From Opitutaceae bacterium (lineage in GTDB: Bacteria > Verrucomicrobiota > Verrucomicrobiia > Opitutales > Opitutaceae), in NCBI GenBank assembly GCA_029979145.1, contig JAPOIC010000039.1, positions 1 to 11,853 of the forward strand: 11,853 bases of DNA, given 5' to 3'. Within the stretch, counting starts at the first letter, position 1, and each line of letters opens with the position of its first letter. A program made the translations under genes and the position numbers. The notes beneath the pieces were generated by a model, which ran no database searches, was not told the origin of the DNA, and saw nothing but the letters and a program-made list of their open reading frames with translations. This document shows, in pieces, positions 1 through 8,071 of the stretch.

Positions 1-129
1 CACGAGTTCATCAAACGCCGCGACATCTCCGCTCTGGACACGCTGCACGATTTCCCAATCGGAATCGGCCTCCTGCTGCCGCACCGGGGACGCCGTCAGC
101 GATTTGCCAATGGCCTTGAACGCATCCAT
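1..129 (-). CDS. RNA polymerase sigma factor, sigma-70/ECF type (N-terminal fragment)
   Basis: The reverse complement reads ATG at 129 and stays open for 43 codons to the window edge, so only the N-terminus is present. After a polar leader of about 23 residues, residues 24-43 (DWEIVQRVQSGDVAAFDELV) match the opening of region 2 in RpoE-like sigma factors, with the family pattern of an acidic residue, then LV-type hydrophobics, GD and AF..L. Such proteins bind core RNA polymerase and direct it to specific promoters. Region 2.4 and region 4, which would settle the subclass, lie outside the window. The gene follows the polyprenyl synthase with a 59-base gap on the same strand, so it may be co-transcribed. 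I see no Shine-Dalgarno sequence before the ATG. The family call is fairly safe; the exact regulon cannot be told. Confidence 0.75.
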   Translation of the reverse strand, partial: MDAFKAIGKSLTASPVRQQEADSDWEIVQRVQSGDVAAFDELV

Positions 130-188
130 AGCGGTGACAGGAAATCCCAAGCGGTGGGGCAGCGCAAACGGAATCTCACCCTATGCGC

Positions 189-1208
189 TCAAGGACGGCT
201 CCTTAGGGCGCCGATCTGGACGCGAAGCACGCCGCAAAGCTCACCAAGCAAGGGAGTCGGAGCCTCGTCCGGCCAGGGATCCAATGCCTCCTCGGCCGAC
301 TCAATCTCGCGCTGGACTTCGGCCTCGACGCCCTCAAAAACCCCCAATTCCGCCATCTGGCGCAAACGGCTGGGCATATCGCCCGCGCGGCGACCGCAGA
401 TTTCCTCAATCAACCCCGCCCGATCTGCGGACGGAAGCTTTTCGTGCAACACGAGCAACGGCAAAGTCAGCTTTCCGCTCGCGAAATCCGTGCCGAGCGT
501 TTTGCCGATGCGCTGTTCGTCACCAAAAAAGTCCGCGAGGTCGTCATAGATTTGGTAGGCAATACCCAGATGCCGGCCAAAGCGGGCCACGTCAGCCACG
601 TAGGTGTCGGACACCCCGGACAACCGGGCACCCAGAAAACACGAAACCCGGAAGAGCTCCGCGGTCTTGAGGTCGATGATGCGCCAGTAATCGTCGCGCG
701 TGACCCGATCCGAGCCGCGCCGCATGGTCTGGACGATTTCGCCGGCACACACCTTGCGAGTCGACTCCGAGACCGTTTCGCAGACTTCAGTGGTGGGAAA
801 TTGGGCCGCGAGGTGCAGCGCATGCGAGAACAACGCATCACCGAGCAACACCGCGGCCGTCGGCCCAAACTTGCGCGCTGCAGTCTCGCGGTTTCGGCGC
901 AAGTCCGCCTGATCCATGATGTCGTCGTGCACCAAGGTGGCTAGATGCACGAGCTCAACCACCGCCGCGGCTCGCACCAGGTCCGGGTTCGGCTCGCCAT
1001 CCGAATTGGTCCCGCTGAGGAAAACCAGCGCCGGTCGAATGCGCTTGCCGGACGTATCGATGCAGTAGTCGGCCATATCGCGGATCTCAGGCTCAAAGGC
1101 CTCAATTTGCTCCCGCAGGAACGCATCCAGTGCGGCCATATGCGGCTTGAGGCCGGCAAAGACCGATCCAAACGTGGAGGAAGACCCGGTGGATGCGACG
1201 CGGTTCAT
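189..1208 (-). CDS. Polyprenyl diphosphate synthase, probably long-chain
   Basis: This 339-residue protein is an all-trans prenyltransferase that adds isopentenyl diphosphate units to an allylic primer, in the cytoplasm. Visible family motifs are GKRIRPAL (about 54-61), the first Asp-rich motif DDIMD (95-99) followed by an Arg pair, LKTAELF (about 180-186), the second Asp-rich region YQIYDDLADFFGD (218-230), and the GKTLGTDFASGKLTLPLL block after it. The residue five positions before the first DDxxD is Ala. Short-chain enzymes usually carry a bulky aromatic there, so a long product such as the menaquinone side chain is likely; this is inference. I chose the ATG at 1208 because homologous sequence begins soon after it. 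The frame extends upstream to a GTG at 1277, but those 23 extra residues look unrelated and would overlap a divergent reading frame. The Shine-Dalgarno sequence is weak at best (AGGG, about 14 bases upstream). A sigma factor gene follows 59 bases downstream. Confidence 0.9.
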   Translation of the reverse strand: MNRVASTGSSSTFGSVFAGLKPHMAALDAFLREQIEAFEPEIRDMADYCIDTSGKRIRPALVFLSGTNSDGEPNPDLVRAAAVVELVHLATLVHDDIMDQADLRRNRETAARKFGPTAAVLLGDALFSHALHLAAQFPTTEVCETVSESTRKVCAGEIVQTMRRGSDRVTRDDYWRIIDLKTAELFRVSCFLGARLSGVSDTYVADVARFGRHLGIAYQIYDDLADFFGDEQRIGKTLGTDFASGKLTLPLLVLHEKLPSADRAGLIEEICGRRAGDMPSRLRQMAELGVFEGVEAEVQREIESAEEALDPWPDEAPTPLLGELCGVLRVQIGALRSRP

Positions 1209-1265
1209 GAGTTTGTGGACCCTAGGTGTCGACGGGCAAAATGCTAACCAATACTCACTATTCCC

Positions 1266-1451
1266 ATGACGGAACACCCGCTGCTCCTTGTCGCCATGAT
1301 CGGCGGCGCCGTTTACCTCGGACGCCTCTGGTGGAGTGACTTTCGCCGCGGTCCCGCCAGCGCGGGTCTACCGCCGCTGCCAGGCGCAACGGCCGCGCCG
1401 CGCGATCACACTGGCGGCAGCGGCAATTCGCGGGGATCGCCGCGCCAAAAA
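1266..1451 (+). pseudogene. Remnant of a membrane-protein gene N-terminus (possibly CPBP-family)
   Basis: From the ATG at 1266 the plus strand reads a plausible membrane-protein start: a short polar opening, one hydrophobic segment (about residues 5-23, PLLLVAMIGGAVYLGRLWW), basic residues after it, then LPPLPGATAAPR ending at about 1403. Third codon positions are mostly G or C, as in real genes here. Beyond that the frame turns into Gly/Ser/Arg-rich text, while the +1 frame continues as RRAITLAAAAI. That fits a frameshift followed by loss of the rest. The front and the LPGAT-type linker remind me of Verrucomicrobial CPBP intramembrane protease genes, but this is from memory and weak. The nominal frame runs on to 2015, antisense to a small ribosomal gene and to addA, which makes a real full-length product unlikely. 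It starts divergently, 57 bases from the polyprenyl synthase start. No Shine-Dalgarno sequence is visible. Confidence 0.35.
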
Positions 1452-1547
1452 TTACCAGGTGCGCTTCTTGTGCCGGTTGGCTTTCAAGCGCTTGCGGCGC
1501 TTGTGCTGCGACATCTTCAGACGACGTTTCTTTTTAAGATTACCCAT
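1452..1547 (-). CDS. AURKAIP1/COX24-domain (bS22-like) small ribosomal protein, 31 aa
   Basis: A 31-residue reading frame runs from ATG at 1547 to TAA at 1452. It opens MGNLKKKRRLKMSQHKRRKR and ends with HKKRTW. Sixteen of 31 residues are Lys or Arg, plus two His. The pattern of a short start, KKRR, KM, then K..R..L...R.. matches the AURKAIP1/COX24 C-terminal domain family (DUF1713). Its mycobacterial member is the small-subunit ribosomal protein bS22, of about 33 residues with the same layout. The likely role is an rRNA-binding peptide of the 30S subunit; that is family knowledge, not visible here. It lies 75 bases downstream of addA on the same strand and may have its own promoter in that gap (a TACACT element is visible in the reverse complement, weak). 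There is no Shine-Dalgarno sequence before the ATG, and I see no U-tailed hairpin downstream. Confidence 0.8.
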   Translation of the reverse strand: MGNLKKKRRLKMSQHKRRKRLKANRHKKRTW

Positions 1548-1622
1548 GATGATGAAAGTGAACCGAACACCGTGCGGAACGGACATTTCAGTGTAAAGCA
1601 TGAAGTTGACGCTTGGTCGGGA

Positions 1623-4600
1623 TCACTCCGCCGGCACTTCCACACAGGAACGCGTCTTCGTCATTACGAGGTAACAGTTCACCGATTCGGCCGCCAAACC
1701 CAGCAGTCGCGCCGCGGCGGCCCGATAATACGCGAGTTGCCGACCATGGCGCGCCAACGCTCCGTCAACGTCATCATCGGTCTTGAAGTCAAAAACCTCG
1801 GCGCGCAAGGCCCGCCCCTGGCCGTCGCGCTCAACGATCACGCGGTCAAAGACTCCCGTCACCCATTGCCCGTCGACGACCGCCTCAAAGGTGCGCTCCC
1901 GCCAAAGATCGGCGTTCGGGCGGCGGGTCCATACATGCGCGAGCCCGGGCGCGTCGAGACAGGCCTGCACGACTGCCCCGGGCTCTCCGGCCGCAGTCCA
2001 ATCCGGGACACTTGAATCCGCCCATTCGATCGTAGCAAACCAACGGTGCACGGCCCGACCGAAGTCCGCGCGCCCGCCCTGCCCCGGTGCAAAAAGGCGC
2101 GCCGCCATCCACGATCCTTCGCGCTCATCGCTTGGCCGCCGCGCCACCAGGCGATGCGAACGCTCAACCTGCGCCGGATTCACCCGTTTCAACCCGCTCG
2201 GCGCCTTGACCGGCGCAGGCGGCGGAAACTTTTGACACCACGCCGGATCGCCTTGGTGCCACCCGGCCGTCACGGTCAACCGCCCGACGGTCAGGGGCGC
2301 CGGCTCGGTGCCCAGCGTTTCGGCCAGCAGTTTCGGGAAATTAGGCGAGGAGGACGTCGCCCGCGGCGGCTCGATGATCGCGTAAAGCGCACGCTTGGCC
2401 CGGGTCATGGCCACGTAAAGCAACGACAGCTTTTCATAACACGCCGAGTCCTCCGCTGCGGCCACGTAGTCACTCAAGACTGGATCACAGGCCACCACGT
2501 CCTTCGTCGGGAGATCCAGCACCCATTCCACTGCGTGAGCCTCGTTCCGCCGCACGGCCAGGCCCTTGCGGGCTTGATTCAGCTTTTGTCCTTCCAAGTC
2601 GGGCAGGATGACGACGTCAAAGCCCAGACCCTTGGACTTGTGGATGGTCATCACCCGCACCACGGCGGCCGAGTCCGGTTCGCGCAACGTGTAACGCGTC
2701 ATGAACTCGACGAACTCGGCCACGTCCCGGCTTCCACCAGCATCAAATTCCGCCGCCGCGGCCAGGAACTGCCGCATCCGCTGCCGGGTGAATGCGTCCG
2801 GCGGGACCGCCGTCGCCAGCCGCCGCCACCAGCCGTCGAGTGTCACCGCCAAGCCGTCGTTCGCGATCTCCCGATTCAGCCGCCGCGCCAATGCCTCGAC
2901 GCTGCCCAAACCGGCGGTGGCCAGCACGGCGCCCAGCGGCGACATCTGCACATGCTGCCACGCCAGCGTGTCCCCCGGATGAGCGGCAGCCTGCACCAGC
3001 GCCAACAGCACCGCTCCGGTCGGGTGGTCGACGCAGACCTGCAGGTCTGCCTCCGCGACCGCAGCCATCCCTCCTTCGCGCCGCAGAAAATCGGCGAGCC
3101 TCGCGGCGGTGTCATTCTTCTGCACCAACACCGCGATCGAAAAGTCCGGTCGCGGCGCGGGCATTTCCCGCAACAAATCCAAGGTGGTCGCAAATCGCCC
3201 GGCCTCGTCGTCCGCGTGCAACAGCGCCGCATGGCCGCCAAGCTCGGGCCGCGCCGAGGCATGCGCGCGCCACTCACGATTCCACGCAGCCGACGCGGGA
3301 CCGGGGAACAATCCCGTCAAAGTCTCGTCCGCCCCAAAGACCGTGTTCACCATGGCGATGACCGGCGGGCCGGAGCGCCAGGATTGATCCAGGTGATGCT
3401 TCGCGATCGTGCCGGGCTCCGCGGCATTGTAGTGGTCGAAAATCTCGCGAAACAGCCGGGGGTCGCCGTCACGCCACGCATAAATCGACTGCTTCACGTC
3501 GCCGACGTAAAAGAAGCTGCGCCCGCCGGCGGCATCCTGCACCACTTCGTCGATCAGGTTTTTCAACACGGTCCATTGCCCGAAACTCGTGTCTTGAAAT
3601 TCGTCGAGCAGCCAATGGTCGATGCCGGCGTCGAGGCGGTAATCGATGAGCATTCGATCGCGGTCGTCGACGCGCGTGGAAAGCAGCCGGCCCCCGTCGC
3701 CAGCCGGCAGGAGCAGCCGTTGCACATCGGCAAAGGTCAGCCGGCCGGCCCGTCGCACCGTGCGGTGATAATCCGCTTCATACGCGCCGATCACCGCGTG
3801 CAGCCCGAGCGTCATGGCCAGCCGCCGCACTAATTCCGCGCGGATCACCGCGTGCGCGGTGGCCAGCAACGCGCGGCGCAATGCCTCGTCCGGCTCCACT
3901 TTCTTCCGGTCCATGGTGACCACCGCCATGTCCGGCAGGGCCCGAATCACGTTGCGCAACTCTGTGCCCGCGTCCGTGCCCGGCGTCCAGGTTTCCAGCG
4001 CATGAAAGAGTCGGTCCCACCAAGCCAGGCGGCGCTCGTCCCAATCGCCCGCGGCGACCGCCCGGCGCAGCGCCGTCAGCGCGTCCGAGAGGCTCCCGTT
4101 CGCCGCCAACCGTTCGTTCCCGTCGGGCCAGATGCGGGCCGGATTGCCCCAAAGGTCGCGGTCGGGCGCGTCGAGGTAGGTGTCTTGGTGTTCTTGGAGA
4201 AACCGCACGAGCTTGTCGGCCAGGCGTTTTTCCTCGCGGCCAAAAGTCGCCTGCTTGAAAGCCTCGATGAACTCGTGTTGCGCCTCGGTAAGCTGGCCGC
4301 TGCGGGCAAACAAGCCCTGCAACACGCGGCTGCGCGCCCGGGCCGCGGCGTGTTCTTCCAGCACCTCGAAATCGCCGGCAAGGCCCAGCTCGAAGGGGAA
4401 ATTACGCGCGACGCGGGCAAAAAAGCCATCGAAGGTCCCGAGTTTCAGCCGGTGCATCGCGTCAACGACCAGCCGCAGCCAACCGAGAAACTCCGCCGAT
4501 CCGGCCTGCACCTCGATGGTTTGCGCCAACCGGGCCGCCGCCACCGGGTCCGCCGCCGCCGCGGCCAGCTTGTGCAGGATTGCGTCAAAAAACTCGCCCG

Positions 4601-4739
4601 CGGCCTTGCGGGTGAAGGTCAGGGCCACGATCCGCTCCGGCGCGGCGCCGAGCGCCAGCAGACGCACGAACCGGTTGGTCAGGGCGTAGGTTTTGCCCGA
4701 CCCCGCCGACGCGAGAATCATCTGGTGACCGATCTTCAC
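1623..4739 (-). CDS. addA: AddA-type UvrD-like helicase with C-terminal RecB-family nuclease domain
   Basis: This 1038-residue protein is a superfamily 1 DNA helicase fused to a PD-(D/E)XK nuclease, the AddA half of an AddAB double-strand-break resection enzyme. In order: Walker A ASAGSGKT (10-17), motif Ia with LTFTRKAAGEF (40-50), Walker B LLDEFQDT (377-384), motif III YVGDVKQSIYAWRDGD (411-426), motif IV LDQSWRSGPP (450-459), motif V VMTIHKSKGLGFD (696-708), and motif VI YVAMTRAKRALY (775-786). The nuclease domain follows: GRAVHRWF (894-901), GVFDRV (962-967, catalytic Asp 965), VFDFKT (982-987, Asp 984 and Lys 986), and QLAYY (1001-1005). All catalytic positions look intact. The start is set at GTG 4739: it overlaps the upstream stop as GTGA, has GAGGAGG seven bases before it, and the Walker A motif follows at once. 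An ATG at 4769 in the same frame is less likely. At 1038 residues it is shorter than Bacillus AddA (about 1230). Confidence 0.9.
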   Translation of the reverse strand: MKIGHQMILASAGSGKTYALTNRFVRLLALGAAPERIVALTFTRKAAGEFFDAILHKLAAAAADPVAAARLAQTIEVQAGSAEFLGWLRLVVDAMHRLKLGTFDGFFARVARNFPFELGLAGDFEVLEEHAAARARSRVLQGLFARSGQLTEAQHEFIEAFKQATFGREEKRLADKLVRFLQEHQDTYLDAPDRDLWGNPARIWPDGNERLAANGSLSDALTALRRAVAAGDWDERRLAWWDRLFHALETWTPGTDAGTELRNVIRALPDMAVVTMDRKKVEPDEALRRALLATAHAVIRAELVRRLAMTLGLHAVIGAYEADYHRTVRRAGRLTFADVQRLLLPAGDGGRLLSTRVDDRDRMLIDYRLDAGIDHWLLDEFQDTSFGQWTVLKNLIDEVVQDAAGGRSFFYVGDVKQSIYAWRDGDPRLFREIFDHYNAAEPGTIAKHHLDQSWRSGPPVIAMVNTVFGADETLTGLFPGPASAAWNREWRAHASARPELGGHAALLHADDEAGRFATTLDLLREMPAPRPDFSIAVLVQKNDTAARLADFLRREGGMAAVAEADLQVCVDHPTGAVLLALVQAAAHPGDTLAWQHVQMSPLGAVLATAGLGSVEALARRLNREIANDGLAVTLDGWWRRLATAVPPDAFTRQRMRQFLAAAAEFDAGGSRDVAEFVEFMTRYTLREPDSAAVVRVMTIHKSKGLGFDVVILPDLEGQKLNQARKGLAVRRNEAHAVEWVLDLPTKDVVACDPVLSDYVAAAEDSACYEKLSLLYVAMTRAKRALYAIIEPPRATSSSPNFPKLLAETLGTEPAPLTVGRLTVTAGWHQGDPAWCQKFPPPAPVKAPSGLKRVNPAQVERSHRLVARRPSDEREGSWMAARLFAPGQGGRADFGRAVHRWFATIEWADSSVPDWTAAGEPGAVVQACLDAPGLAHVWTRRPNADLWRERTFEAVVDGQWVTGVFDRVIVERDGQGRALRAEVFDFKTDDDVDGALARHGRQLAYYRAAAARLLGLAAESVNCYLVMTKTRSCVEVPAE

Positions 4740-7552
4740 GCGCCGCCCTCCTCGCCGGCCCCTGGCCACGCCACGCTCGCCGCCGCGCCGCGATGAAACA
4801 GCGTCGCGAAATCGTCGTATTCCGCTTCGCGCCCGGTCAATTCGCGCGGCGGCCAGAACTCGCGCGACGCAATCGCCGCCGCCACGCCTTCGGCACAGGC
4901 CCAGGCGGACGCGGCCAAACCGGCATCAAAGTCACTCCACAACTCCAATGCCGTTTCGGTCGCCGCGCGCGGCAGGTTGAAATAGCCGCACGTCATCGGT
5001 GCATCCGGAAACTCCGTCGCCACGACGCGCGCATAAAGGGGCAGCTGCAGGTCGCGCCAAACCCGCGGCTTGCCGGACCCGGCCCAGACGGCCCATGCCG
5101 CCGGCGCCTCGCCGGTGCGCAGACTTCGCAGGTGCGCCTCGGCGGGATTTACCGGCGTGTCGGAGGTCTTGTAATCGATGAGCCGCCGCTCGCCCGTCTC
5201 CTCGTGCCGGTCGATGCGATCAATTTTCCCCACCACGGTGAAGCCACCGATCGGGATTTCGAATTTCCACTCCGCCCTCTCGATGACCCAGCCCTCGGCC
5301 CGCAGTTGCGCCTGCAGGTCGGCCGCCGCCGCCAGGCGCTGGCGCGCCGACTCCAACTGCACGACAAGCGGCAGGGACAGCTCGCGGCCCAACTGGCGCG
5401 TCGCTGCCAGATCCAGCGCCTCGAGTAGGAATTTCTTCAACACCGCCGGATCCGTGCTGTCGCGCAGCGCCGCTTCGCGCGCCATGGCCTCCAAGGCGCC
5501 ATGGCACAACGTGCCGAAGTCCATCGCGTCGAGCTCGACCTTCGCCGCGTTCACCGCCTCCAGCCCGGCGATCCGCGACAGGTAAAAACGAAAGGGACAG
5601 TCCAGCCACGCACGCAAGGCCGTGACCGCCAGCCGATCCGGCACCTTTGCCACCGGCAGCGTGAGCAACCACGGTCGCGTCCACGCCAAGTTCGCGGCAT
5701 CCGTCGGCAATTCGCGAAAGAGGTGCGCGATCCGACCGGGCAGATCGGCGTCGGCACAACGCAACAGCAAGCGTGAGGGTCGCAACGGCTCGCCACTAGC
5801 CGACGTGCGGCCCAGCAGCACGTCCAACCGGCCGCGACCCGCCCGCGAGGCGGAAAGGGCGTGAAGATTATAGGCGTCGACCGCAAAGCGCATGGCGTTG
5901 GTCTTGAGCCCCAGCTGCTCCCGCAGGGTTTCCGGCATGAACGCGTCATCGGCCACCACCGAGGGCACCCGACCGTCATTGCACCCGGCCAAGACCAGGT
6001 GCGGCGCGGCCTCCCACAACAGTTCGAGCCAGCCTTGCAGTTCCAACGCTCCGGGCGCCTTGTCCGGAAACTCCATCGTCTCGCCATACGAACGCAGCGC
6101 GAGATCCCAAGCCTCCTCGCGGCTCAGGCCCCCGAGCGCGGCCGCGGCCGCAATTTCACCGGCCACCTCGGCCCACGCCTGCGCGGCCGCGGCGAGCGCC
6201 GCTTCCTCCGGCCGGCCGGCATCCCATCTTTCCCCCGCGAAGATGTCCGCGAGCACCGCGGTGACGTTGTCGGGAAACGGTCCGCGCCGCAGCGATTGGT
6301 GCCAGGCGGCGAAGCGCGCCAACTCCTCGCCCCCGCGCCAGTGCCGGCGCAGGCCGGCCAGGTCCGCCGGCAGGTGGCGTGCCTGCACGCGATCCATTTC
6401 GGTCAAAAAGCGAGCGACGGAAAACGCCTCCCGCCCCGCCCCGGCCAGCGCCGCCAAGACATCCGGTTGCCGCGCCAGCGCCGCCACCTGCGCCGCGGTG
6501 TCAGCCCGGGCAAAATCCGCCAGCGCCTGCAAAAGTTGAAACAGCCGGTCGCCGCGCCGGGCCCGGCCCTCGGGATTGTAGGCGTCTACCTGTGCGCCGC
6601 GCAGCGCCCCTTCCAACGCCGGCATGATCTCCGGATCCAACACCCCCGCAGCCAGGACGCCGGTTTCACCCGCGTAAGCTTGGGCGAGGTCCGCCATGCG
6701 CCGGGCCTGCGCGTCGGGATCGGCACACAACTCAACCCCATCGGCAAATTCCCGCTCCAACAACGGGTGCACGGCCCAGACCTCGGGTCGCGGCCGACCC
6801 CAGGCGTCAAACGCGTCGACTTCCGAAGGCGCGGCAAAGATCAAAATCTCCACGGGCAGTTGAGCAGCGTAGCGCGCCAGCAGCGTCAAGGCCACGGGCC
6901 GCGGATCGGGCGTGGCGACCAGCACCACGCGGGCGATCCCGGCGGGCGGCGCTGCTTGCTCAATGCTCGTCAGACGCGCCGCGGTCGCATCGCGACGGTC
7001 GGCGTTCGCCAGCACATCATCGTGCCGGCGCTCCAACTCGGCGAGCTGCCGCCAGCGCGCGGCTTCGGGAAATCCATCGCCCAACCGTTTCGGCACGTCG
7101 CCCAACCGCAGGCCGATTTCCGCCAACCGATCCTGCAGCGTTGCAAACTCCGCCGCCAGTCCCCGCGCCCACGCCAAGCTGCGCTCCGGCGGGTCGATGG
7201 GAAACAACGCCCGCAGCGCGCCAAGGTCGGCATCGCGCACGACCCGGATCCACGCCAGTTGCGACTCAAGGCGGGAGGCCTCGTTTTCAGCCGGCGCGGC
7301 TTCCGCCACCAAGGTTTCCAAGGTCATAACGCGCGGCGGAAACACCGCCTGCCCGGCCACCGCGGCATGGGCGGCGAGCGCCTCTCGCAATCGCCGTCCG
7401 GCCTGGCGCGTGGGCACGAGCACCAGTTGATCCGACAAATCCAGCGCGCCCTCCCGGGCCCAATCTCCCGACAGCGCCTCCACCGCCTGCGGGAGCAGGG
7501 GCTGCTTCCAGTCCAGGAAGCGGCGGCGAACTCGGTCGGGGGGCGGCGTCAT
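4736..7552 (-). CDS. addB: AddB-like PD-(D/E)XK nuclease subunit
   Basis: This 938-residue protein is the likely partner of the AddA-type helicase encoded right behind it with a 4-base overlap. The N-terminal half reads as a degenerate helicase fold: LVLVPTRQAGRRL (43-55) sits where a Walker A motif would be, but there is no GxxGxGK(S/T). A helicase-like C-terminal segment is seen at about 516-550 (LVLAGCNDGRVPS, then DAFMPETLREQLGL). The nuclease domain is clear: LRAWLDCPFRFYLSRIAGLE (646-665), LCHGALE (682-688, His 684), GKIDRIDR (775-782, Asp 778), LIDYKTSD (791-798, Asp 793 and Lys 795), and LQLPLYA (835-841). Two active nuclease subunits point to AddAB rather than RecBCD. The C-terminal Cys cluster that, with an upstream Cys, holds an iron-sulfur cluster in Bacillus AddB is absent. 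Start: ATG at 7552, no Shine-Dalgarno sequence. A terminator lies upstream, so it probably has its own promoter within about 80 bases. Confidence 0.82.
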   Translation of the reverse strand: MTPPPDRVRRRFLDWKQPLLPQAVEALSGDWAREGALDLSDQLVLVPTRQAGRRLREALAAHAAVAGQAVFPPRVMTLETLVAEAAPAENEASRLESQLAWIRVVRDADLGALRALFPIDPPERSLAWARGLAAEFATLQDRLAEIGLRLGDVPKRLGDGFPEAARWRQLAELERRHDDVLANADRRDATAARLTSIEQAAPPAGIARVVLVATPDPRPVALTLLARYAAQLPVEILIFAAPSEVDAFDAWGRPRPEVWAVHPLLEREFADGVELCADPDAQARRMADLAQAYAGETGVLAAGVLDPEIMPALEGALRGAQVDAYNPEGRARRGDRLFQLLQALADFARADTAAQVAALARQPDVLAALAGAGREAFSVARFLTEMDRVQARHLPADLAGLRRHWRGGEELARFAAWHQSLRRGPFPDNVTAVLADIFAGERWDAGRPEEAALAAAAQAWAEVAGEIAAAAALGGLSREEAWDLALRSYGETMEFPDKAPGALELQGWLELLWEAAPHLVLAGCNDGRVPSVVADDAFMPETLREQLGLKTNAMRFAVDAYNLHALSASRAGRGRLDVLLGRTSASGEPLRPSRLLLRCADADLPGRIAHLFRELPTDAANLAWTRPWLLTLPVAKVPDRLAVTALRAWLDCPFRFYLSRIAGLEAVNAAKVELDAMDFGTLCHGALEAMAREAALRDSTDPAVLKKFLLEALDLAATRQLGRELSLPLVVQLESARQRLAAAADLQAQLRAEGWVIERAEWKFEIPIGGFTVVGKIDRIDRHEETGERRLIDYKTSDTPVNPAEAHLRSLRTGEAPAAWAVWAGSGKPRVWRDLQLPLYARVVATEFPDAPMTCGYFNLPRAATETALELWSDFDAGLAASAWACAEGVAAAIASREFWPPRELTGREAEYDDFATLFHRGAAASVAWPGAGEEGGA
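4747..4753 (-). promoter_or_regulatory. Shine-Dalgarno sequence for addA inside the end of addB
   Basis: The reverse complement reads GAGGAGG, seven bases before the GTG at 4739. It is a near-perfect match to the anti-Shine-Dalgarno sequence and decides the addA start. It lies in codons for Glu-Glu-Gly near the addB C-terminus, so it serves translational coupling. It is the only strong Shine-Dalgarno sequence I can find in the window. Confidence 0.75.
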
Positions 7553-7633
7553 CGGGGGATACGGATAGGCAGCTGCAGCGGGGTTTACGAAGTCGAATTT
7601 AACACCCGTGCTGGGACATCAGCGGACCCAGGC

Positions 7634-7664
7634 AAAAAAAAGCCCGCACCAAGCAGGTGCGGGC
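7634..7664 (-). terminator. Rho-independent terminator of rpsT
   Basis: On the minus strand the RNA would form a perfect 9-bp stem, GCCCGCACC with GGTGCGGGC, around a 5-base loop (TGCTT), followed at once by eight U. It sits 21 bases after the rpsT stop codon and before addB, so it should end the rpsT transcript and insulate addBA from high ribosomal-gene expression. Confidence 0.93.
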
Positions 7665-7685
7665 GGAGAAACGATACGGCGCCGA

Positions 7686-7946
7686 TTACTTGGCGCCGAG
7701 GTGCTTCGCGGCGCGGGCCTTGGCGCGGCTGGCGGCGTTCTTGTGCACGACGCCCGACTTCACGGCCTTGTCCATCGCGGAAACGTAGCTGGAGGCGGCG
7801 GCCTTGGTGGCGGCGGCGTCACCGCCTTGCACGGCGGTCAGCAGCTTCTTGTGCAGGGTCTTGAGGCGGGTCTTGGTCGCCTTGTTACGGTCGGTCTGGC
7901 GCACGGTTTTGCGCTGGGCTTTGATGGCAGATTTGGTGTTGGCCAT
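7686..7946 (-). CDS. rpsT: 30S ribosomal protein S20 (bS20)
   Basis: The protein has 86 residues, the normal length for bS20, and opens MANTKSAIKAQRKTVRQTDR, which is typical for the family. It is rich in Lys, Arg and Ala and largely helical by pattern, with the conserved block of SAMDKAVKSGVVHKNAASR (about 56-74) and KARAAKHL near the end. bS20 binds 16S rRNA early in small-subunit assembly. The ATG at 7946 gives the canonical N-terminus. There is no Shine-Dalgarno sequence: the bases before the ATG read AATCTCCC. A TTGACT element at 7996-8001 (reverse complement) could be a -35 box, but the -10 region 17-18 bases on is poor. The gene is transcribed alone: an intrinsic terminator follows directly, and the upstream neighbour is divergent. 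Confidence 0.97.
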   Translation of the reverse strand: MANTKSAIKAQRKTVRQTDRNKATKTRLKTLHKKLLTAVQGGDAAATKAAASSYVSAMDKAVKSGVVHKNAASRAKARAAKHLGAK

Positions 7947-8071
7947 GGGAGATTCGAATTAAATGGTTGGCCAAACACTCAAACCGCGCTGCCTGAGTCA
8001 ACGGTATTTTCCTTCCCAAGCTTGCTAGAACCCAAGGGATGCGCCGCAATGCCGCCACAATTTCGTCGTCC

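Noticed and set aside
2046..3833. A 595-codon plus-strand frame opposite addA, and a 667-codon one (5861-7864) opposite addB
   Set aside because: The translations are rich in Arg, Pro, His and Gln with no recognisable domain, while the opposite strand encodes clear helicase and nuclease motifs. They follow from high GC content.
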